NCBI GenBank assembly: GCA_021527695.1
Contig: JAKFAO010000002.1
Coordinates: 616,001-680,000 of the forward strand
Direction of reading: 5' to 3'
Origin: Naematelia aurantialba
Taxonomy: Eukaryota; Basidiomycota; Tremellomycetes; Tremellales; Naemateliaceae
Length of the DNA stretch: 64,000 bases
The position numbers were made by a program, and so were the translations under genes. Shown piece after piece: positions 11,301-21,055 of this stretch (positions are counted from its first letter, which is position 1; each line of letters begins with the position of its first letter). The notes under the pieces are model-generated. The model was not told the origin of the DNA. It did not search any database and saw nothing but the letters and a program-made list of their open reading frames with translations.

Positions 11301-11365
11301 ATGGGGACTATATCGACGGCGCGTGGCCCTTGACCGACGCTGTGCGGTCCGGTCTGGGTCTTTAG
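8312..11365 (+). CDS. Secreted GH18 chitinase with long Ser/Thr-rich N-terminal stalk
   Basis: Four exons (8312-10262, 10442-10583, 10724-10985 and 11180-11365), 846 residues. A signal peptide opens it (MHILALLPLLAAPSLALW). Residues about 70-465 are almost entirely Ser/Thr/Ala and include SSSTDMP-type and (TS)n repeats, expected to be heavily O-mannosylated. The GH18 domain follows: AGYYPDWSG, KLSIGGWTGS (SxGG motif) and the catalytic DGIDIDWEYP (DxxDxDxE) near residue 570, then LIMNYDVWG. It hydrolyses beta-1,4-GlcNAc bonds in the cell wall. The stalk precedes the enzyme, and the C-terminus (VRSGLGL) has no GPI signal, so the protein is probably secreted or held by the stalk. Catalytic residues all look intact. 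Confidence 0.93.
8815..9010. repeat. Degenerate 21-bp coding repeat in chitinase stalk
   Basis: Successive units read as SSSTD plus two residues (LA, LA, LA, MS, MP, MP, MP, MS, VS). The units are about 21 bases and slightly diverged, consistent with tandem duplication inside the exon. Confidence 0.85.
9230..9322. repeat. AGTACC/AGTGCC hexanucleotide tandem repeat in coding sequence
   Basis: About 14 tandem six-base units (mostly AGTACC) encode an uninterrupted Ser-Thr repeat in the chitinase stalk. Being a multiple of three, copy-number change would keep the frame and simply change stalk length. Confidence 0.9.
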
Positions 11366-12004
11366 ACTCGTCTGAGTGCTTTTCTCAGCCTTGGTCTATG
11401 GGCCGAAGGAGGGCTGGGACATCTGTGTCTTAGGGACAGTGGACAGTCGTGGGACGCGGGAAGTGGACAGATGGACACTTGGGGACGTGTAGAAGCCTTG
11501 AAGGCGTATGCATGGTATCCCCGTCATTATATGACGCGCTGGCGCCTGCGTATATTGTTCAAGGCACTTTCGTCGAGCTCTGACGCTGGCGCTAGCGAGC
11601 GGTGAGGGATCACTGCGGCTGTCGGAGCAGACGAGTCTGGAGATCGTGGCCAAGTGCCGAGCGAGTGCCGGCTGCTGCTATTGTGGTGTCGTGAGTCGTG
11701 AGTCGGAGAGGCTGAATATGTTGGTGTGCCGTACGGCTCGTATGGCTCGTATGGCTCGTAAGATATGGTAAGATACGGTAAGATATGGTAAGATATGGTA
11801 TGGTATGCGATATCAGATGGGATCGTCAATATAAATAGGGCGTCGGCCAATCGCCGATCCACAGTCGCCACTATGGTGACTATCGTAGTCGTCGTCGTCG
11901 TAGCGCACAATCGTCACAACCTCTCTGCGAGGACGCCGGTGCTCGTCAAGTCGTCTACAGGCATCAGCAAGAACCAGACCCGTCTGTGCTGGCGCAACGT
12001 GACA
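11366..12004. other. Intergenic between chitinase and RS-rich gene
   Basis: About 640 bp between convergent 3' ends. A run of TATGGTAAGA-type repeats (about 11750-11805) is followed by a perfect TATAAATA at 11830-11837 on the + strand. A + frame starting at 11872 (MVTIVVVVVVAHN) follows the TATA but continues antisense into the RS-rich gene; I do not call it as coding. No other gene is seen. Confidence 0.4.
11830..11837 (+). promoter_or_regulatory. TATA-box-like element
   Basis: A perfect TATAAATA lies in the gap after the chitinase, with an ATG at 11872. If active it would drive a transcript antisense to the RS-rich gene. There is no evidence of activity beyond the match. Confidence 0.3.
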
Positions 12005-12880
12005 CTACGAGAATTTCTGGCGTTCCAAGGCCTGAACAAGTTGAACACAGGCAAGCTCACGAGGCATCTCCTCGAGCAGCCCGTCTGCGCTGTCGTTCTC
12101 CGTCTCCGAGGTCGATGGCTCTCGGGTCTCCGTACACACCTCCTGGCTGGACAGTGTCTCGTCCTGCAGACTGCAGTCCCTCTGACCGGCCAGACTCGGG
12201 CGCGACACCGGAGCAGTACTAGTACCCAGCCTCGTACCCGTCCCTAGCCTCGTACCCGGAACCAGGCCGGTACCCAGACCTTTGCTCATGCTAACATCCG
12301 CCCCGTCCATCTTCTGCACCTCCTGGTCGAGCTCGAGGTCGAGCTCGCGCCCAGCCTCCCGCGCTGAGCCCGGCCGATACCCCCTCAGCTCGCCCTGCCT
12401 GATCACCTCCCAATCGCCCTCGACGCGCAGGTGTTTCTGCAGCTTGTATCGCTGTGATCCGTGCCCGTCCTCTCCACTTCTCTTTGCACTCCTGCTCCTC
12501 CTGCCTCGACCCTCACTTCTCCGTGTACTCCTACTCCTGCTCCCACTGCCTCGACTGCTATTCCTCCCTTCCCGGCCTTGACTGTGCCTCCGACTGCGTG
12601 TCCTGTCCTCGCTGGGACTCGGACTGTGACCGCTTCTTCCACTGCGGGCCACTGGCGTGTCCCGGCCTTTCAGGTCGCCCTCGCTCCTGATGTGCGCGTA
12701 CGGCCGTTTCTGACCCTGCAGCCAGGCAAATGCGGGCGCCTCGGCGGGAGCTGAGAGAGGAGCAAGTGGGTACGGGTGGGAGATGTCCCCCGGGTCGAGG
12801 GGGTGATGGTGCGCTGGAGCGGCCGGAAGGAGCCGTGAGACGCAGGCGGGCAAAGAGAGGCGCGAGAGCAGCGTGCCCAT
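12005..12880 (-). CDS. Hypothetical Arg/Ser-rich protein
   Basis: A single open frame of 291 residues with an ATG at 12880. I do not recognise a family. Residues about 80-140 are RS-rich (RTRSRRHSQGR and RSRSTRRSEGRGRRSRSAKR), as in splicing-factor-like or other nuclear disordered proteins. A charged segment KLQKHLRVEGDWEVIRQGEL follows, then a Gly/Thr/Leu repeat region (GTRLGTGTRLGTST) and an acidic Ser-rich tail. No membrane segment is visible beyond a weakly hydrophobic N-terminus. It could be a genuine intronless orphan; the low-complexity composition means a chance open frame cannot be excluded. Confidence 0.5.
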   Translation of the reverse strand: MGTLLSRLSLPACVSRLLPAAPAHHHPLDPGDISHPYPLAPLSAPAEAPAFAWLQGQKRPYAHIRSEGDLKGRDTPVARSGRSGHSPSPSEDRTRSRRHSQGREGRNSSRGSGSRSRSTRRSEGRGRRSRSAKRSGEDGHGSQRYKLQKHLRVEGDWEVIRQGELRGYRPGSAREAGRELDLELDQEVQKMDGADVSMSKGLGTGLVPGTRLGTGTRLGTSTAPVSRPSLAGQRDCSLQDETLSSQEVCTETREPSTSETENDSADGLLEEMPRELACVQLVQALERQKFS

Positions 12881-13610
12881 GCATGCTCTGCGTGTGCTGG
12901 CCGGTGCTGATGCTCAGCGTGAACAAGAGACTCGGCGTGTTGAATGACACTCAGGCGTTGGACAAGAGACAAGAGCCCCCGAGGTCGACGTGATCGTGCG
13001 GCTGTGCTGTGTTTCCCGTCCACGGCGTGTTTCGTGTCGTGTGTCGTGTATCGTGCAGCTTGTTCTTCTGGTGGGTGCGTCCAGTCCAAGGCAGTCTCCG
13101 CCACCGTCGCTCGTCGCTGGCAGCAGTCCAGGTATAGCTGTGTAGCCGTGATGGGATCAGCGGCTCTGGCGGCTCGAGTCCTTGGGTGAAGGGGGGAGTG
13201 ACGATGGTCCGACGATGGAGCAGCAGTGGCCGACGAGAAAGGCAGTCTTGTCGCTGGAGCCGTCGACATAAAGGGGCTGCTTTGCATGGGTTCTGCTCCT
13301 CGTGCGTGATGTATACCCCTCCCGTTGTCCCCTCGTAGACCGAGCGCATGCGCATCGCTTCATGGGCTGTCGGGCAGGAGGCGTTGGGCTGTCGGCGCTG
13401 TGCACGCTGGTCTCCCGTCTATATAAGACTCGCTCGCCAACCCCGTCGCCTTGCATCTCCTCTCCCCTGCACCCGCCAGTCCAGACACTCTTGCTTGCAC
13501 TGCGTCTACTGCAAGCTGTAGATCACAGACTGCACACCGGCGTATACGAGTATACCGCCGAGCCACTGAATTACCCCGGTTCTATTGTCTCTAGAACCAA
13601 CACGGCAGCC
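12881..13610. promoter_or_regulatory. Divergent intergenic region, promoter of the ThuA-like gene
   Basis: About 730 bp between divergent starts. A TATATAAG at 13420-13427, about 185 bp before the ThuA-like ATG, is the best core-promoter candidate; the stretch after it is C/T-rich, as fungal leaders often are. Overlapping minus-strand frames across 12670-13456 look like shadows. Confidence 0.45.
13420..13427 (+). promoter_or_regulatory. TATA box upstream of ThuA-like gene
   Basis: TATATAAG on the coding strand, about 185 bp upstream of the start at 13611, followed by a pyrimidine-rich leader. Confidence 0.45.
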
Positions 13611-15657
13611 ATGGCCTCTCGAGCCTTGTTGGGCGGGCTGTCTGCCTCTCTGCTCCAGCTTGCGTTCTCCGCCTCGCCCGCCATGGCGGAGACGACAGCA
13701 GCCCTGAACGTCCCTCGCGTCCTGCTCAACACGCTCGAGATCGGGTACTACCACGAGTCGATCCCAGTGGCCCGCAAGCTCCTCGTCGAGCTGGGGCCAA
13801 AGTACGGCATCAACATCGAGATCACCGAGTAGGTCTCGTGTCGTCTTGCGTCTTGTGCTGTGCGCCGTGCACCTGTCTGGCTCCTGTAATGGACGTGCCG
13901 AGGCTGATGCGTGCAGCGACGCAGCTGATTTCAACGACGACAACCTCGCGCAATACGACGCCCTGTTGTTTGTGCTCAACAACGACAACGGCCCACCCGC
14001 ACAGTCAGACGAAAGTCGGTCGTCTCTTGCAGCGCCCACCACCCACATGCATGCGAGCACGCACGCCCACGCCCACGCCCACGCATCCTCGCTTCTATGC
14101 CTGCCAGCGCTGACCCGCATAGTACTCGACGACGACCAGCAAGCTGCGCTGGCGAGGTATTTTCAGAAGGGCGGAGCATTCGCCGGCGTCCACAGTGCCT
14201 CGGCGTGCTTGTTCAACGATGTCACCTACGCCAATGAGCTGGGCGGTGAGTCGGCGCTCGGCCCTGCTGCCGTGCATAGCTCTGACACGGCCATGACGGC
14301 CATGTACAGCTTTCTTCGACTTTCACCCGTCGCTCCAGCCTGCCGTGAGTCCTGTTGTCCTGGTGTCCTGATGTCCTGCTGTCCTGCTGTCCTGCTGTCC
14401 TGCTGTCCTGCTGTCCTGCTGTCCTGCTGTCCTGCTGCCCTGCTGCCCTGTTGTCCTGCTGCCCTGTTGTCGTTCTCCGACTGCCTGGTGCCCTGCTCCG
14501 GAGGCCACGCTGACAACAACAGGAATTCATCAACCTAGACTCCGACTTTCCTGCGACGGCGCATCTCCCCGATGTTTTCACATATGTGCGTCTGCTTCCT
14601 CTGCCACCCGTGATGCGCATGTGCGTTCCAGACTTCCGGCCGGGATCGCACGATCTCGAATATGAGCTTGCCTTCACAGCAGGGCTGCGGCCTTGGCACC
14701 CCTATTTTGAACGCTAGAGTGGGCGGGACTGATGGCTGACGGCGCAGACGGAAGAGGTGTATTCCTTCACCTCGGACCCGCGCAGCGTGGGCGCCACCGT
14801 GATCCTTACCGTCAACGAATCGAGCTACGTCCGTGAGTGCGGCCGACTGTGCTTTGCACTGCCATGTACACCTATGACTGTGCTTCTCTGCACTGCCGTG
14901 TACACTATGCTTGGTACTGAAACAGCCAGACGACGGACAGAGCACCGGCAACTTCAGTCAGGGATCCCCGCACCCGATAGGTGCGTTCGCGAGCAGCTTG
15001 AGGTTGGTCAAGTGAGGCTGACAGACACGCTGTAGCTTGGCAAAATGAGAATCCCACTTCCGCGTACCCACTCGCGTCTGGCGCTGCGAAAGCCGGCCGG
15101 TCGTTCTACACGTCGCTCGGGCACCTCAACACGAGTGAGTGACGAGTCCGGCATCTCCCTCCTCTTCTTTGCCGTCCGCCGCTTTGTGTACACAGTGTCT
15201 CTGTGTGCCACGAGAGAACAGAGCTGACTCGCGTGTTTCCCGCCTCTCAGCATGGGAAGCCGACTGGTTCCAGCAACACGTGCTGGAAGGCCTGAAATGG
15301 GCGCTCGACGGCGCGTCGACGCTCGCATACGGCGTCGGCCTCGTCGGCAACGGCACCGTCGGCGGTGGCGGCGACGTCATCCAAAACGCTACCGCGACTG
15401 CAGCCTCATCTTCCGGCTCCGGCTCCGGCTCCAGCTCCAGCTCTGGCAGCAGCACCCGCACCAGCACCGGCGTCGTCGCTAGGTCGGGTGTGGCTAGCGG
15501 GTCGTCCACCGCCAGTGGAGCCAGCGCGACCTCAGCCGCCGCGTCGTCAGGCGCAGCAGGGAGGGCTGGAGCCGTCCAAGCCGGCGGGGCAGGGACGATC
15601 GGCGCCGTGCTCGGCGGCGTCGTGGCGGGCATGGCGGGCGTCGGCCTTGTTCTCTGA
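13611..15657 (+). CDS. Secreted ThuA-like (trehalose-utilisation fold) protein with GPI-type tail
   Basis: Nine exons: 13611-13828, 13917-14014, 14123-14245, 14310-14344, 14523-14585, 14748-14832, 14930-14980, 15036-15134 and 15251-15657, giving 392 residues in frame. A signal peptide (LLGGLSASLLQLAFSASPAMA) precedes a ThuA-type class I amidotransferase-like domain: RVLLNTLEIGYYHESIPVA, YDALLFVLNNDNG, LDDDQQAALARYFQKGGAFA, GVHSASACLFN, FFDFHPSLQPA, and HPIAWQNEN near its end. The catalytic role of ThuA proteins is not well settled. The C-terminus is Ser/Gly/Ala-rich and ends in a hydrophobic tail (IGAVLGGVVAGMAGVGLVL), a GPI-anchor signal pattern, so a wall or surface location is inferred. 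The exon-2 donor (GTCGGT) is atypical. Confidence 0.82.
14345..14522. repeat. Intronic TGTCCTGC octamer-type array
   Basis: An intron of the ThuA-like gene filled with about ten copies of TGTCCTGC and the variant TGCCCTGC. The coding exons either side are only 35 and 63 bp. Confidence 0.85.
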
Positions 15658-16524
15658 GCAGATGGGGGTACAATCTCGGTCGCGCGACTGAGCGCTGATC
15701 GAGACCGCGTTGCGCCGTCGAGTACGTGCTCGTGTCGACCTCTTCCTCTCTCAGCCCATCTCCGTCCTGTGTTATCTTTCGCACTGTGCAGTGTCAGTGT
15801 CAGCTTTCGCCCGTGCGTTTCGCATCGTCCGCGTCAGCCAAGTTCGTTGGGAGTGTTTGTTCCATATCTGGCATGGAGTCTCGATCGTGGTGCGGACAAT
15901 GATCTTGCATATCTGTCGCATCTAGCATGTCAATATCCCATAAGAAATGAATCCAGTCCAGCCGCGACATGTACAGTATCGATGCTGTACTGTATCACCC
16001 GAAGTGATCAGACCAGCGCCTTTCAGACCCGTCCCTGCCATCCCTCTACCCTCGCAAGCGTCACTAGCAGAGCAAGTCATGCACGCGACTAAAGTCCCGT
16101 TCGTCAATTCCAACAGACGCATTCAGATGCACCTGCATATATCCACAGATGCACATGCATATATCCACAGACCAGATTGGCAGACCCCGGAGTCACTCCC
16201 CTCCCCGATCGTATGGCCTCATGATCCATACACCGTCGCCATTGCTCTATGACCTCAACTGTTGATCTACGTCAACCACGCCGACGCCTGGGAATCCCGA
16301 CGCCAACGGGACGCCGACGGTGGCTCACGCCTCGACCTCCATCTCAGTAAACCCCAAGTCCCAGTCACTAAGTTGTCACCTCCCCTGTCACTGCCACTCT
16401 CACCCCATGCCCTGCCATTCTCACTCGGCCACTCTCACTCGCACTCGGCCACTCTCACTCGCACTCGCCCCTCGCCACTCGCGCTCGCACTCGCACTCGC
16501 ACTCGCCACTTGCCACTCTCACCC
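15658..16524. other. Convergent intergenic region with short repeats
   Basis: About 870 bp between two convergent 3' ends. It holds a 22-bp direct duplication at 16125-16168 and a CACTCGCACTCG-type array at about 16425-16520 that runs up to the GCV1 stop codon. No gene is supported. Confidence 0.5.
16125..16168. repeat. 22-bp direct duplication
   Basis: Two adjacent copies of AGATGCACNTGCATATATCCAC, differing at one base, in the gap after the ThuA-like gene. Confidence 0.9.
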
Positions 16525-18995
16525 TCACTTGAAGTACTTTGTCGGGACAAACGGCATGGGCCGCACCACCGCTTCACGCAGCTTCTTGCGCACTTCGACG
16601 AGCACCTCGGTGCCCTTTTTGTGGTGGCCCGACGAGATGTAGCCCATGGCGATGTTCGTGCCTGTGGTGGGCGAGGGGATGCCGGAGGTGATCACGCCTG
16701 CCGCGTCAGACTGCAAGTAGGGTAATACTATACGTGGCGTCTTCCACGACAGTGACAGGTGTCACGGACGGCGTCACGGACAAGGGTGCCACGAGGGCAA
16801 GGGTGTCACGGACAAGGCGTCACGGACAAGGGTGCCACGAGGGCAAGGATGTCACGGACAAGGCGTCACGGACAAGGGTGTCACGAGGAGGAGGAGGTCC
16901 ATGAGGAGAGAGGATAAGGAGACAGGAGACTCCGAGAATGTAAGAAGTGGGAAGGGGCCTCAGGATAGCTAACACTCACCAATCTGCTGCTGTCCCGTCT
17001 TGTCAAGCACCCGACACCCCTCTCTCGCCGGTGCGCCCGAGACCTCGAACCCGACTCTGCGCTTCTTCGGCCCCGACGCGATTTCATCTAGGATACGCGA
17101 CTTGCCCGGGAACGGGTTGGGCGCGTCGGGGCTGCGCCTGTCTTTGCCTGGAGAGGTGTGAGTGGGGTGTGCCGACAAACAAAAAGATTCCGGGGGAGCG
17201 TTCTGCGTTTCCGGGAAGAGACGTGCTGGTGGACGAGCAGGCGATAGAAGAGAGAGGAAGCGAGCTAGCAACCAGGAAGGAGGAGGCGAGCGAGATACCA
17301 GGAAGGAGGAGGCAAGGTAGTAACCAGGACGGAGGAGGCGAGCGAGCTACCAGGAAGAAAGGGAGAAGGGGGAGCAAAGGCGCAGAAGAGCAGACTCACC
17401 AATGACCCACGTCAGCCCCGCCTCGACAGGACTGATGCTCTCGTCCAGATCATGGCCGTAGAGGCACATGCCCGCCTCGAGGCGCAGCGAGTCCCTCGCG
17501 CCGAGACCAATGAGCATGACCTTGTCGTTTGCGGCGATCTCCTCGGTGAGGGCGACGGTGTTGGCGGGGGGGATGGAGATCTGCAACACAGTCAACATCG
17601 TTCTGGACGTGGTGAGGGCGAAACTTCTGCGCCGCGTAGTTGTGAGTAGTCAGAGGGTAGGAAGACAGGCAGGGATGAAGAGACGGTGTCGGTGGACGAG
17701 TAGAGTGATGGAAGAGAATAGGCAGGGCTAGAAGGGACGATGGAGAGAGGAAGGACCAGAAGGGAACAGGAAGCGACAAGGCTTAAATGCGCGGGCAATG
17801 GCAAGTTGGGAGGATGCGACCGACCTCGAATCCATCTTCGCCGGTATATCCGCCCCGGGAGACATGGCACCTGACTGCGTCCTTGCCAATCTCGTAGAAC
17901 GCGCTCTTTCCAAACTTGAGCTGTGCCAGGTCGCCATCCTTCACCAGACCCCGGAGGACGTGCGCCGCCTCTGGCCCTTGGAGCGCGACCAGCCCCCACC
18001 CGTCCATCGTCTCCCACGTCACGGGCTCGCCTGGCCACTCGCCCAGCTTCTTGCCGATATACGCCCTGTCCTCGGCAGCCCGCCCAGCATTGGTCACGAC
18101 GTAAAACTCGGTATTGGAGGCCTGCTTGGAGATGATGGTGTCGTCGACGATCCCGCCTGTCTCGTTGAGCAGGACCGAGAGGGTAGACGACCACGGCGCC
18201 AGGGACGACAGCGACGACGGGCACAGGGATTCCAGAAAGGCCTGGGCGCCGGTACCGCGGAAGCGGTGCTGCAGCATGTGCGAGACGTCGAACAGCCCAG
18301 CAGAGGTGCGGACGTGGTTGTGTGCGGTGACTGGGGGTCAGTTTGCTGGAGTGTCTGGGGTGGGCTAGATGAAAGGCGAAGGAATGATGATGTGGGGATG
18401 CTGGAGATGCTGGTGACGCTGGGGTTGCTGGGGATGCTGGGGATGCTGGTGGTGAAGTGATAATTGTAGAGCCAGCAAGGGAGGGATCCCCACGAGAAAG
18501 ACACAGACTGCTCGCGACTCACTCTGCCCGACATCGCCATACGAAAGCGGCATGGACCACCCTGCAAACGGCACCATCTTGGCCCCCTTGGCAAGATGGT
18601 ACTGGTAAAGCGGTGTTCTCTTGGCCTGGCCATCGAATCAGCCCGTCCCGACACTCATTCTGAGCTAGAGCGCAGAGAGGTACAAGGCATGGGCAGAGAG
18701 GGACGAGGACTGAGCAAGGAAACGGACAGGGTTGAGCAGGGAGACGGACGAGGACTGAGCAGAGAGAGGGACCAGGCATGAGCAGAGAGACGGACGAGGA
18801 CTGAGCAAGGAAGGGACGAGGACATGAGAAGGAGATGGACAGGACTGAACAGAGAGGAAGCACAGCAAGAGAGCGAGTCGAACAACGACCCACCTCTTCA
18901 AACGCTCGCAGCGACGTTGAGAACCCGCGCCCACAAGCTATCGGCAACGTACGCGCTGTGCGCACAGCTGCGCGTGCAGGTCGGATGAGGAACAT
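16525..18995 (-). CDS. GCV1: Aminomethyltransferase, glycine cleavage system T protein (mitochondrial)
   Basis: Six exons: 18995-18894, 18625-18523, 18330-17825, 17580-17400, 17147-16980 and 16697-16525, giving 410 residues in frame. The first exon is a mitochondrial presequence rich in Arg and free of early acidic residues ([18 protein letters not shown]). The GcvT fold follows: [20 protein letters not shown], the folate-site region [47 protein letters not shown] and [20 protein letters not shown]. It transfers the methylene of glycine-derived aminomethyl-lipoate on H protein to tetrahydrofolate. Length is normal for fungi. Introns 1 and 5 carry tandem repeats. The donor of exon 3 is GTCGGT. 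Confidence 0.95.
16745..16885. repeat. Intronic minisatellite in GCV1
   Basis: Repeated GTCACGGACAAGGCGTCACG / GGGTGCCACGAGGGCAAGG blocks inside the last GCV1 intron (16698-16979). Copies are about 20-44 bp with small variants. Confidence 0.8.
18660..18870. repeat. Intronic purine-rich repeats in GCV1 intron 1
   Basis: On the + strand, multiple imperfect copies of a GGACGAGGACTGAGCA(G/A)GGA motif lie inside the first GCV1 intron. On the transcribed strand they are pyrimidine-rich. Confidence 0.7.
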
Positions 18996-19224
18996 GGCGA
19001 GGACGTTTGTGTTTCTTCTGAAACCGACGTGACGATGCCAGCGTGCGCTCCACAGTCTTCCCTTGTACGTCAGAAGGCCAAGACCTGTCCAGAGCTGCTC
19101 GCTGTGTCGAGTTTCGCCCTCGACAGAGAGCTCTTGGAAAACAAACCGTCCGACACCACGACGATTTCCAATTTTATCAGTGAATCCAGGCACAGCAGCG
19201 TTGTTATCTAGACATCTGTTCATT

Positions 19225-19246
19225 CTGCTGCTGCTGCTGCTGCTGC

Positions 19247-19278
<32 letters not shown>
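19225..19278. repeat. CTG/CAG trinucleotide repeat
   Basis: About 18 near-perfect CTG units with one CGG interruption near 19246, in the roughly 390-bp gap (18996-19388) between the TIM17 stop and the GCV1 start. On the GCV1 transcript strand it reads CAG. The rest of this gap shows no gene. Confidence 0.92.
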
Positions 19279-19279
<1 letters not shown>

Positions 19280-19388
19280 GACACTTGTCTGGCTGAATGG
19301 CAGCGCGTCTGGCTGACACGGCACACGGAGACGCATGATGCAGAGATGCATATAGAGGGGTGCTCATACTGTACAGTCCCACGACAAA

Positions 19389-20453
19389 CTACGCAACTGC
19401 AGGCGCGGCTTGTGATGGTTCCGCTACTGCTCTGTCGTCAGCGACCTCGCCATGCAGGGATTAGAGGATAGGCGGGACTAGACGATATGCGGGCTAGACG
19501 ATACTGACATTGCATCTGTGGGATTGGCTGAGCAAACATCCGGTTCATCAAAACACCCACGCCTACACATGTCAGCCGAGCACACATTTACGAGACCTGT
19601 AGGAGGCGTGCGATTCGTCGTACGTACCCTCAAATACCCCGAGAAGGATACCACAGCCCACTGCGCTGCCCAGTGCGGATCTTGGTCCGGCTGGTCTGGT
19701 CAGCGCTGTACGTGTCTTCGAGCAGTATGACAGTCCTCTGTCCGTCGAGCTGTCTTCTCCGAAAGGGATTCTGTCCAGCCGGTCATCGAAACCACTGCTC
19801 ACGGAGACCACCGCTCACTCAGACCCGGCACCAATTACCCCCACTCATCGACTTCCTACCAACACCCAAACAACTCACTTCTAAAAGCCAGAGTCCCGCC
19901 CGTCAGAAACCCCGAGATGATAGCGTTCCAGGGATCCTCCTTCTGCCGATACCCCTTGACGGCACAGTCGAAGCTCGAAAACAGCCCGCCCCAAACACCA
20001 AAGTTGCCGCCAATGACCGGCGCGCGGGCTTTGATAGCTGACATGGAGCCGAGCAGGCGCTCGCCCTAGAGTGGTCAGCGGCTTTCCACGCACGCTTGAC
20101 GTCTCGCGTCTTCGCAATGTCGCGACGTCGCGATCCGTACACGGCGCTACACTCACTCTGGGGGAATTCCGTGCACCCTTGATGCCGTGCCAGATACCAC
20201 CGCCTATTGCGCCCATGGCAAAGGCGCCGCCGAAATCGTTCAAGATGACATATGGACTGCAGCGTCAGCGATGCCCATCGTCTGTCCAGTAGCGTCGCAG
20301 TTGGCCGTTCTGGGAGTCTCGGTATCTCCACCAAGAGATGCTCGACGACATCGCTTCTGATACTAGGAGACATCGTGTGCTCTCTGCGCCAGAGTGGCAG
20401 ATGAAGAAGCGGGACACTAACCAGGGATCTCGCGAGTGGTCGCCGTGTGACAT
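19389..20453 (-). CDS. TIM17: TIM17, core of the TIM23 mitochondrial presequence translocase
   Basis: Six exons: 20453-20422, 20256-20157, 20065-19879, 19690-19628, 19562-19509 and 19426-19389, giving 157 residues in frame. The sequence is diagnostic for Tim17: N-terminal [21 protein letters not shown], then [65 protein letters not shown] and [15 protein letters not shown]. Four membrane segments form the channel side of the TIM23 complex in the mitochondrial inner membrane. The last two exons (54 and 38 bp) add a short Pro/Gln/Ala tail ending [11 protein letters not shown]. The last intron uses a GTCAGT donor. The tail exon is inferred from phase and composition and is less certain than the core. 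Confidence 0.94.
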
Positions 20454-21055
20454 GTTGCGGTGGTGGGTTTCTCGTTAGGCGCCTGTGAGTGGGGGGGTAG
20501 AACCTGTCTCGCGATGCTGGTGTCTCGCCTCTCGAGGCTGTTTACAAGCTGGTTCGAGGCAGAGAATCGCTCGAGATGGGTAGAAATGTGCAGAAAATGT
20601 GTAGACTTGCAACTTTTGACATCAGTTCGGCCAGCGGCAAAGCGTAAAGGGGAGGGGCGAATAAGGATATTTTTCCATTTGTTGCTTGTGGTTTTGGCCG
20701 CTATTCACCTGTTGTTACTTGCATCTGCATCTGCATCTGCTTTGGCTTCAGCGACTCGTGCATCGAAGCTTTGTTCGCGACGAGAGGACATTAGGGCTAC
20801 CCGAGTAGGACGGAGAGACAGCAGGAGTCTTTGCGCAAAACCCCGAAAACGGTCGGCAACGTACGGACCACCACCCTTGCCTACACTTGCGCTGTGCTTG
20901 TGCGCCCGCTGCCTCGATCACCCCTCCGACTCGCCGACTCGCCTCGGAGACCTAGACAGCTCGGGAAGACCTATAAGCATCGCGTGGCAAGTAGTGTATA
21001 TCATACACCCTGCCGATAGACCGGCTCCGATCCTCGTCCCTCGCATTCCAGCAAA
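20454..21055. promoter_or_regulatory. Divergent intergenic region TIM17 / RPB8
   Basis: About 600 bp between divergent starts. A CTGCAT microrepeat (about 20725-20745) is present. The 200 bp before RPB8 is C/T-rich. No clear TATA and no further gene. Confidence 0.4.

Noticed and set aside
12670..13287. Minus-strand frame of 205 codons upstream of the RS-rich gene
   Set aside because: Composition is low-complexity, no motif is present, and it overlaps the divergent promoter region and the start of the RS-rich gene in another frame.
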